From assembly GCF_030817655.1 (NCBI RefSeq), contig NZ_JAUSZM010000003.1, forward strand, positions 2,914,001 through 2,978,000: a DNA stretch of 64,000 nt. The letters run 5' to 3'. The first letter of the stretch is position 1, and the number at the start of each line of letters is the position of its first letter. The notes beneath the pieces are model-generated. The model ran no database searches and was not told where the DNA came from. It saw nothing but the letters and a program-made list of their open reading frames with translations. Position numbers and translations under genes: made by a program. This document shows positions 58,239-64,000 of the stretch, one piece after another. This stretch comes from Streptomyces sp. V4I2. GTDB lineage: Bacteria; Actinomycetota; Actinomycetes; Streptomycetales; Streptomycetaceae.

Positions 58239-58742
58239 ATGGCGAAGAAGTCGAAGAAGCAGCAGCAGCCGGGCGGCACGCCCGCGACGGTGGCCCTGAC
58301 GGCCGCGGGAGTGCCGTACACGGTGCACTCCTACGACCACGATCCCGCCCACCCCTCGTACGGCGAGGAGGCGGCCGAGGCGATGGGCGTCTCGCCGGAG
58401 CGGGTCTTCAAGACGCTGGTCGCGGACGTCGACGGCACGCTGACCGTCGCCGTCGTCCCGGTGGCCGGCCAGCTGGACCTCAAGGCGCTCGCGGCAGCCG
58501 TCGGTGGCAAGCGGGCCGCGATGGCCGACCCGGCGCTCGCCGAACGCACCACGGGGTACGTCCGCGGCGGCATCTCCCCGCTCGGCCAGCGCAAGAAACT
58601 GCCCACGGTCCTGGACGAGTCGGCCGCCGTCCATCCGACGGTCTGCGTCTCGGCGGGCCGCCGCGGCCTGGAGGTCGAACTCGCCCCGGACGACCTGGCG
58701 AAGCTCACCGAAGCGGTGGTGGCCTCCATCGGGCGCGCCTGA
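58239..58742 (+). CDS. ybaK: Cys-tRNA(Pro)/aminoacyl-tRNA deacylase YbaK
   Basis: A 167-residue YbaK/EbsC-type editing protein. It hydrolyses mischarged Cys-tRNA(Pro) in trans. The family core is visible as HSYDHDPAHPSYGEEAAEAMGVSPERVFKTLVAD, with the catalytic-site lysine in VFKTL, and GYVRGGISPLGQRKKLPTVLDE. The N-terminus is a short lysine/glutamine-rich tail (MAKKSKKQQQPGG). A 24-codon basic gene follows 41 nt later. Confidence 0.92.
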   Translation: MAKKSKKQQQPGGTPATVALTAAGVPYTVHSYDHDPAHPSYGEEAAEAMGVSPERVFKTLVADVDGTLTVAVVPVAGQLDLKALAAAVGGKRAAMADPALAERTTGYVRGGISPLGQRKKLPTVLDESAAVHPTVCVSAGRRGLEVELAPDDLAKLTEAVVASIGRA

Positions 58743-58783
58743 CCCCTCGACGCGGGTCCGTTCCTCGGTTAAGTACGAGGGAC

Positions 58784-58858
58784 ATGTCGAAGAAAACGCG
58801 CAAACGCAAGTGGCGCACCAAGAAGGGCCGCTCCAATCACGGAAGGCGGCCCGCCTAG
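58784..58858 (+). CDS. 24-residue basic protein, candidate ribosomal protein bL37
   Basis: ATG at 58784, TAG at 58856: MSKKTRKRKWRTKKGRSN then HGRRPA. GAGGGAC immediately precedes the ATG. The size (24 residues), charge and the C-terminal NHGRRP closely resemble bL37 found in the Mycobacterium smegmatis large subunit, whose sequence I recall as ending ANHGKRPNA. In actinobacteria this short protein is often missed by gene finders. It ends 8 nt before the stop of the convergent DUF2567-like gene. Confidence 0.68.
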   Translation: MSKKTRKRKWRTKKGRSNHGRRPA

Positions 58859-58865
58859 CCGACGG

Positions 58866-59570
58866 CTACGCCGGCGGGGTCCCGTACCCGTCCTTCGGGA
58901 CCGGTCCCTGCTGGTGGGCGTACGGGTCCGGATCCCGGGGCCCGAACAGTGCCGTCAGCCCCAGATGCACGACCAGCGCGGCCAGCGACCACGCCAGCAG
59001 CGCCCCCTTCGCGCCCAGCTTCAGCGGCGCCGAGAACGTGACCCCCTTGCCGACATCCTTGGCATGCGCGAGGACGTCCTGCGCCGGCCCGAGCCACACG
59101 CCGAGCCGCCACGCCAGCAGCGACCCGAGCAGCCCGCCGACGGTGAGCGCCACGACCAGCGGCGCTCCCCCACGTCTGCGCACGAGGAACACGGCGAGCG
59201 CGCTCACCACGCCGAAGGCCAGCGCCAGCAGAGTGAACGTTCCGTCGACACCGACCGCCTGTTCGCCCTCGGTGTCCTTGAGGTAGACGACCCAGTTGCC
59301 CTGCTCGTCCAGGCCGCCGACCAGCGGCACGTGCGGCGCCAGCCACCACCACAGCAGCCCGAGCAGCACCCCGCCGAGCGCCACCGCCACCGTGATGACG
59401 GCGGCCTCCCGCACTTCGGTCTTCATCCCGGGACCGTCCTGTCCGTACGAACCGTGCGCGCCGTCCGACGCGTCCGGCGCGGGAGCCACGTACCCGGGAG
59501 GCGAAGCCTGCCACGCACTGTGTGCGGGCTGTTCGTGCGGCGGCGGAGGAGGAGTCAACGGTGCGGTCAC
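58866..59570 (-). CDS. DUF2567-like membrane protein
   Basis: A 234-residue protein: a proline-rich cytoplasmic head (1-50), then four membrane segments (about 55-75, 110-132, 140-160, 190-210) and a short hydrophilic tail. The first loop contains VGGLDEQGNWVVYLKDTEGEQAVGVDGTFTLL, typical of a DUF2567-type family of actinobacteria. GTG at 59570 opens the frame. Function is unknown. Confidence 0.7.
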   Translation of the reverse strand: MTAPLTPPPPPHEQPAHSAWQASPPGYVAPAPDASDGAHGSYGQDGPGMKTEVREAAVITVAVALGGVLLGLLWWWLAPHVPLVGGLDEQGNWVVYLKDTEGEQAVGVDGTFTLLALAFGVVSALAVFLVRRRGGAPLVVALTVGGLLGSLLAWRLGVWLGPAQDVLAHAKDVGKGVTFSAPLKLGAKGALLAWSLAALVVHLGLTALFGPRDPDPYAHQQGPVPKDGYGTPPA

Positions 59571-59604
59571 CCTGACATCGTGCCAGGCCCGCCTGTGCGG
59601 CGCG

Positions 59605-60426
59605 TCATCGGACGGCCGCTCGGCGGTAGGCCCAGGTCGCGACGGCCAGCGAGACCACGCCGACCACGCCGCACACGGCGAGGTCGCCGAGTACGAACGC
59701 CCAGTCGGGGTTCGGCCCGAAGGTCCGCGCGAAGGCCTCGACGCCGTACGTCGACGGCAGCAGGTCCCGCGCGAAGCGCACGGCCTCCGGCATCCGATCC
59801 GCGGGCAGGACCCCGAGCAGCAGCGCCGCGGACATGCCCAGCTGCCCCAGCAGCGTGGCCAGCTCAGGACGCGGCGCGAGCAGCCCGAGCGCGGCCCCGA
59901 GCCCGGCGAGCGCGGCGCCCGCGAGCGGGATGACGGCGATCAGCACCCACAGGTGCGCGAACGGCAGCCCGAACAGCACGCAACCGAAGACCGCGGTCAC
60001 CACGGTCCCCGGCACGGTGAAGGACGCGTAGGCGCCCGCCGCTCCCAGCACCACGGCCGCCGGCGGCACGGGCAGCGTGGCGTAGTGGTCGAGCCCGCCG
60101 CTGGCGCGCAGCTGGCCGAAGTACTGGGCGAGCAGGTTGAGCGCGACGAAGGCGACGACGAGCACCGACGACCCGGCGACCACGGCCTGTGCCTCGCCTC
60201 CGCCGTCCACGACCCCGCGCATCAGGATCATGATCCCGATCGACTGGAAGGTCGCCACGAACAGCAGCGGGATCCGCGCCACCCGCGCTCGGGACAGCTG
60301 CGCCCGGTACACGGCCGCGAGCGCCGGCCACAGCCGCGCACGCGGTCCGAGCTCGGCCGCCTCCCGGACCGTCTCCTCCACGGCCAGGGCACTGCCCGGC
60401 AGAACCTCGGCGGGTACGACACTCAC
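59605..60426 (-). CDS. ABC-2 type transporter permease
   Basis: A 273-residue membrane subunit with six helices and the ABC-2 pattern: IPLLFVATFQSIGIMILMRG first, then SSVLVVAFVALNLLAQYFGQLRAS, and the C-terminal ADRMPEAVRFARDLLPSTYGVEAF. It is the partner of the ATPase gene that ends 82 nt upstream. The substrate is unknown; drug or lipid export is common for this class. The GTG at 60426 is used. Confidence 0.87.
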   Translation of the reverse strand: MSVVPAEVLPGSALAVEETVREAAELGPRARLWPALAAVYRAQLSRARVARIPLLFVATFQSIGIMILMRGVVDGGGEAQAVVAGSSVLVVAFVALNLLAQYFGQLRASGGLDHYATLPVPPAAVVLGAAGAYASFTVPGTVVTAVFGCVLFGLPFAHLWVLIAVIPLAGAALAGLGAALGLLAPRPELATLLGQLGMSAALLLGVLPADRMPEAVRFARDLLPSTYGVEAFARTFGPNPDWAFVLGDLAVCGVVGVVSLAVATWAYRRAAVR

Positions 60427-60508
60427 GTCGCGCGGCTCCCCTCTCTCGGTTTCACTCCGGCAGTCGTCCAGTCCGGTACGGATACGGCGGTCCGGGTACT
60501 CAACATGC

Positions 60509-61528
60509 TCACGCCTTCACCAGCCCCTGGCGTGCGGCGCCGCCCAGCGCCAGGTACACGTCCTCCAGGCTCGGTGTGGTCAGCGTGAAGTCGTCCAGCG
60601 CGGCGAACGCGGACCCGCCGGTGACGGTGGCGACGACCGTACGGGCCTCCTCCGGGGCGAGCCGCAGCGTCCAGCGGCGTCCGGACTCCACGGCCCGGTC
60701 CCGCAGCGCGGCCACCTCGGGGACGTGCAGCGGGGCGGACTCGCGCCACACCAGGTCGACCCGCACCTCGCCGGCGACCTGCTCCTTGAGGCCGGTGGGG
60801 GTGTCGCAGGCGATCACCCGTCCCCGGTCGAGGACGGCGACCCGGTCGAGGACGGTCTCGGCCTCGATGACGTTGTGGGTGACGAGCAGCACGGTCGTGC
60901 CGTGCTCGGCCCGGCGCCGGTCGACGGCGCCCCACACCGCGCGCCGCGCCACCGGGTCCATGCCGCTGGTCGGCTCGTCGAGGACGAGGAACGGCCGCTG
61001 TCCCACCAGCGCGGCGGCGAAGCAGGCGAGGCGGCGCTGCCCGCCGGAGAGTTTCCTGAGCGGCCGCCCGGCGAGCGACGTGAGGCCCAGCTCGTCGAGT
61101 ACGGCGTCCCGCTCGGCGCGTGCCTGTCTCGACTGCAGCCCGCGCAGCCGTCCGGTGGTCTCGGCGGCGAGCGACACGGTCAGGTCGTCGAGGGCGGTGG
61201 ACTCCTGCCCGAGGTAGGCGAGGATCCGCGAGGCCCGCTCCGGGTGGCGCACGATGTCGTGCCCGAGGATCTCGACACTGCCGCGGTCGGGCCGCATCAG
61301 CCCGGTCAGCTGCCGTACGAGGGTGGTCTTCCCGGCGCCGTTCGGCCCGAGGAGCCCGAAGATCTCCCCGCGCCGGATGTCCAGCCGTACGTCGTCGGTG
61401 GCCCTGACCTCGGGTGTCGCCGGAACGCCGCGCCGCCCCCGTACCGCCGGATAGGTCTTGGCGAGCCCGCGCACCGCGCACACGACATCGTCACCGTGCC
61501 GAAGTGCCTGTGCCGCGCGCGTACTCAC
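60509..61528 (-). CDS. ABC transporter ATP-binding protein, DrrA/CcmA type
   Basis: A 339-residue ATPase. Walker A is GLLGPNGAGKTTLVRQL, the signature LSGGQRRLACFAAAL, Walker B FLVLDEPTSGMDP and the H-loop LLVTHN. The C-terminal extension (from about 230) contains the VTGGSAFAALDDFTLTTPSLEDVYL segment seen in DrrA-type drug exporters. It pairs with the ABC-2 permease downstream. A tetracyclin- or daunorubicin-like efflux role is possible but unproven. Confidence 0.9.
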   Translation of the reverse strand: MSTRAAQALRHGDDVVCAVRGLAKTYPAVRGRRGVPATPEVRATDDVRLDIRRGEIFGLLGPNGAGKTTLVRQLTGLMRPDRGSVEILGHDIVRHPERASRILAYLGQESTALDDLTVSLAAETTGRLRGLQSRQARAERDAVLDELGLTSLAGRPLRKLSGGQRRLACFAAALVGQRPFLVLDEPTSGMDPVARRAVWGAVDRRRAEHGTTVLLVTHNVIEAETVLDRVAVLDRGRVIACDTPTGLKEQVAGEVRVDLVWRESAPLHVPEVAALRDRAVESGRRWTLRLAPEEARTVVATVTGGSAFAALDDFTLTTPSLEDVYLALGGAARQGLVKA

Positions 61529-61606
61529 AAGGGACGAGACTACGGGGTCCGCGCCCCCGGTCCGCTCCCGGGGCGGCCCATTGCGGCATATCCGGCGGTA
61601 AGGATC

Positions 61607-62845
61607 TCATTCCCCCGCGGACGCGTGCTCGGCGGCCGTCCGCACGTCGATCTCCCGCCAGAACCCGGCGCGGATCGCGTAGCGGTCGTGCTCGTCGATC
61701 TGGTCGTCCTTGTGCGCGAGCAGCCCGAACCGGGCGGCGTACCGCAGCAGCTCCCCGTCGATCCGGTGCGGGACCCGCGGGTACATCCCGGAGAGCTTCT
61801 GCAGATGGCTCGGGTCCCCGAGCCGCTCCATCCACCGCCGCGCGAACACCTGTCCGACCTCGTACGGATCGCCGCCGACGGTCGTGATGTCCTCCTCCCG
61901 GTCCGCCCACCGCTGCTCCGCCGTGGTCAGCTGGGCCAGCGTGGGCATCGAGGCGACCTCGGGCGGCTCGGCCGCGCCGCCGGGCCGGTCGACCCACCCT
62001 TTGTCGGAGGACCAGCGCAGGGTCGCGGTCTGCGGGGGCTGGGCGGGCTGCTGGACGCCGGGCGCGCGCAGCGCGGCCAGGTCCTTCGGCGTGGGCACCC
62101 CTGCCTTGGGCGCGGTCGCGGGCACCCGCTCCTGCGTGCCGTTCTCCGAGACGGTGGCCGCCGGGGCGTGCTCCTCCTCGACCGACCGCTCGGCTGCCGG
62201 GCGGTGCGCGGACTCGGGCAGCGGGGCGGAGAGGATCGCGGCGATCTCGGGCCGCGGCACGGGCGGCGGCGCACAGATCCCGCCGAGGTCCTTGGTGCGC
62301 ACGGCCTTGGTGATCCACGTACGGTCCAGCACGCGCCGCTCGTCGGCCTCGGCGACCAGGTCCTCGGACTGGTTGTAGTCCCCGTCGGCGGCCTGCACGG
62401 CCCACAGGTGTACGGCGACGCCGTGCTCCTTGGCGGCCATCATGCCCGGCAGCAGATCCCCGTCGCCGGTCACCAGGACGATGTCGGAGCAGGCGCGGTT
62501 GCGGGCCAGCTCGGTCAGCTCGGCGTGCATCGCGGCGTCCACGCCCTTCTGGGCCCAGCGTCCGTCGCTGCGGGTCAGGGCGCCGAGCCGGACGGTGACC
62601 CGGGGCATCACGCGCAGTCTGCGGTGCTCGGGCTGCGGGACGCGGTCGGGGGCGCCGTCGAACCAGTAGATGCGCAGCAGGGGCCGTTCCGTGTCGGACT
62701 CGGCGCGTTCGCGCAGGCCCTGGATGAGGGCGGTGTGGTCGACGGTGATGCGGGACCGCGAGGGCTCCCCGGCGAGGAGACTGGCGGCGGCCCCCAGCAG
62801 ATACCCGGCGTCCACCAGGACGATGCAGCGGTCCACGCGATCCAC
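61607..62845 (-). CDS. NYN-domain (PIN-like) putative RNase
   Basis: A 412-residue protein. The N-terminal NYN/PIN-like fold (about 1-185) has its acidic site residues in CIVLVDAGYLLG (Asp12), KGVDAAMHAEL and DIVLVTGDGDLLPGM, as in metal-dependent RNases. A proline/alanine-rich linker (about 190-305) follows, and a C-terminal helical domain (YEVGQVFARRWMERLGDPSH) resembles an RNA-binding module. Start may be GTG at 62845 or at 62836, which has the better spacing from GGAAAGAGG. It is a single gene. Confidence 0.82.
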   Translation of the reverse strand: MDRVDRCIVLVDAGYLLGAAASLLAGEPSRSRITVDHTALIQGLRERAESDTERPLLRIYWFDGAPDRVPQPEHRRLRVMPRVTVRLGALTRSDGRWAQKGVDAAMHAELTELARNRACSDIVLVTGDGDLLPGMMAAKEHGVAVHLWAVQAADGDYNQSEDLVAEADERRVLDRTWITKAVRTKDLGGICAPPPVPRPEIAAILSAPLPESAHRPAAERSVEEEHAPAATVSENGTQERVPATAPKAGVPTPKDLAALRAPGVQQPAQPPQTATLRWSSDKGWVDRPGGAAEPPEVASMPTLAQLTTAEQRWADREEDITTVGGDPYEVGQVFARRWMERLGDPSHLQKLSGMYPRVPHRIDGELLRYAARFGLLAHKDDQIDEHDRYAIRAGFWREIDVRTAAEHASAGE

Positions 62846-63060
62846 CCTCTTTCCGGGAGGTTTGCTTCGGGCTTGCTTCGAGTCTGCCCGACCACGCGAG
62901 GGTTAACGGCCCGAACTCGATCTTCGGCGTGGCGTTTCGGGGCTTCGCACCCCGACAAGCCGTGTCACAGACGGTAATTATCCGACATGCGCTTGTTGTC
63001 AGCCTATGTGAATCTGGTCCCGGCCCTGGCCCCTAGATCCCCCTCAGGAGGTAGATCACC

Positions 63061-63225
63061 ATGGCCAAGAACAAGAACCGTGAACGCAAGCAGTCGCAGC
63101 CCGAGCGTGGTCAGCAGACGGCCGAGCAGCCGTCGATGGACACGCCGAGCGAGCACCGCACCACCCAGGTGACTCCCGGCGACATGGCCCCCAAAGGGCG
63201 CCGGAAGCGCTTCGGTCACAACTGA
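63061..63225 (+). CDS. Small basic conserved protein (54 aa)
   Basis: ATG at 63061, TGA ending at 63225: MAKNKNRERKQSQPERGQQT at the start and PKGRRKRFGHN at the end. It is lysine/arginine rich, with no membrane segment. AGGAGGTAGATCACC gives a near-perfect ribosome binding site, which strongly supports expression. The gene is followed by a hairpin terminator. I recognise it as a small protein common in streptomycetes but cannot assign a function. Confidence 0.78.
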   Translation: MAKNKNRERKQSQPERGQQTAEQPSMDTPSEHRTTQVTPGDMAPKGRRKRFGHN

Positions 63226-63262
63226 CATCTTCATAACGGGCTGTTGAAGCCCAGGCACACAC

Positions 63263-63296
63263 CGAGGGGCGCACCCGGCTGCGGATGCGCCCCTCG
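63263..63296. terminator. Bidirectional terminator upstream of dnaE 3' end
   Basis: CGAGGGGCGCA (63263-63273) pairs perfectly with TGCGCCCCTCG (63286-63296): an 11-bp stem with a 12-nt loop. It lies between the small basic gene (plus strand) and the dnaE stop (minus strand). Confidence 0.85.
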
Positions 63297-63325
63297 CGTA
63301 CGTCAGTTGCCCGTCGGCCGGCCGC

Positions 63326-64000
63326 TCAGCCGGCCAGGCAGGACGGGCCCAGCAGCACCTTCAGATCGCCGAAGAGCGCCGGGTCCGGCTTCACGCGATG
63401 CCGGTCGAGGCGCAGCACGGTCGTCTTGCGCGGGCCCTGGAGCTTGATCCGGACCTCGCTCTCGCCCTTGTGGTGGCTGAGGATCTCACCGAGCCGACTC
63501 ACCATCGGCGGGGTGATCCGGGTGGCCGGGATGGTGAGGATCACGGGCGCGTTGGTGCCGGCGTTCGACAGGTCCGGCACCTGGAGCTCCATCGCGACGA
63601 GACGGGGCACGTCCTCGCGCTTGTCCAGGCGTCCCTTGACGAACACCACGGCGTCCTCGACGAGTTGGGTCGAGACGAGCTGGTAGGTCGCCGGGAAGAA
63701 CATGCACTCGATGGAGCCGGCGAGGTCCTCGACGGTGGCGATGGCCCAGGCGTTGCCCTGCTTGGTCATCTTGCGCTGGAGGCCGGAGATGATGCCGCCG
63801 ATGGTGACCACCGCGCCGTCGGAGTGCTCACCTCCGGTGAGCTGGGCGATGCCCGCGTCGGCCTTGTCGGACAGCACGTGCTCCAGGCCGAAGAGCGGGT
63901 GGTCGGAGACGTACAGACCGAGCATCTCCCGCTCCTGCGCGAGGAGATAGGTCTTGTCCCACTCCTCGGTGGTGAACTCCACGTCGAGGCCGAAGCCGGG
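63326..64000 (-). CDS. dnaE: DNA polymerase III alpha subunit, C-terminal part
   Basis: The last 224 residues of the replicative polymerase; the gene continues past the right edge. The visible part holds the end of the tandem HhH region (LLAQEREMLGLYVSDHPLFGLEHV) and the OB-fold (VVTIGGIISGLQRKMTKQGNAWAIATVED, then SIECMFFP). A C-terminal domain (VSRLGEILSHHKGESEVRIKL) follows, ending in LLGPSCLAG. It lacks the polymerase catalytic aspartates, which lie outside the window. The stop is preceded by a strong terminator. Confidence 0.94.
   Translation of the reverse strand, partial: PGFGLDVEFTTEEWDKTYLLAQEREMLGLYVSDHPLFGLEHVLSDKADAGIAQLTGGEHSDGAVVTIGGIISGLQRKMTKQGNAWAIATVEDLAGSIECMFFPATYQLVSTQLVEDAVVFVKGRLDKREDVPRLVAMELQVPDLSNAGTNAPVILTIPATRITPPMVSRLGEILSHHKGESEVRIKLQGPRKTTVLRLDRHRVKPDPALFGDLKVLLGPSCLAG

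Noticed and set aside
62846..63060. tRNA or small RNA in the gap before the 54-residue gene
   Set aside because: No cloverleaf or strong stem could be recognised. The gap reads as a normal promoter region with a strong ribosome binding site at its end.

Overview
The window is a high-GC actinobacterial chromosome segment, almost certainly Streptomyces. The evidence is the codon usage (G/C at nearly every third position), many GTG and one probable TTG start, dense operons with 4-nt ATGA/GTGA overlaps, the trpC-trpM-trpB-trpA order with the Streptomyces-specific small gene trpM, a his operon with a PriA-type hisA, and dispersed repeats typical of the genus. Both edges cut genes: an ABC permease at the left and dnaE at the right. 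No tRNA, rRNA, CRISPR array, transposase or phage gene was seen.

Layout. 1-4186: an MacB/FtsX-type ABC exporter divergent from a NarL-type two-component system. 4226-14163: an accessory catabolic island whose gene content and order match the mycobacterial Rv3548c-Rv3560c region for degradation of steroid rings C and D (HIP pathway): two SDRs, echA20, ipdA, ipdB, ipdC, fadA6, kstR2, ipdF and two acyl-CoA dehydrogenases. Its two divergent promoters each carry a nearly identical KstR2-like operator. 14141-16600: an orphan cytochrome b (QcrB paralogue) and a VWA protein. 16754-22802: gltBD glutamate synthase, with a GlnR-like box upstream. 23173-23904: a VIT1/CCC1 metal transporter. 24163-31901: a seven-gene co-directional operon with four ADP-ribosylglycohydrolase paralogues, a shortened PfkB kinase, a CaiB CoA-transferase and a CitE-type lyase. 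This is the least understood system in the window.

31965-40936 (minus strand): lgt, a DsbA-like protein, trpA, trpB, trpM, trpC, three small membrane proteins, trpE and hisI. 41011-48591: a mycothiol/DinB-type protein, an ArsR-MFS pair, and a HyuA/DUF917/NCS1 permease operon divergent from a TetR regulator, with two perfect palindromes between them. 48761-54483 (minus strand): hisF, ridA, hisA(priA), hisH, a 54-aa membrane protein, hisB, hisC and hisD, nearly all with overlapping ends. 54672-63225: a beta-helical membrane protein, conserved hypotheticals, a LON-domain protein, YbaK, a 24-codon gene resembling ribosomal protein bL37, an ABC-2 exporter, a NYN-domain protein and a small basic protein. 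A bidirectional terminator precedes the 3' end of dnaE.

How the parts fit. The steroid island looks self-regulated: kstR2 lies in the ipdF-kstR2-fadA6 operon under one of its own predicted sites. Trp and His synthesis meet at PriA, because no trpF is present in the trp cluster. Function calls rest on motif recognition and remembered family sequences, not on searches.
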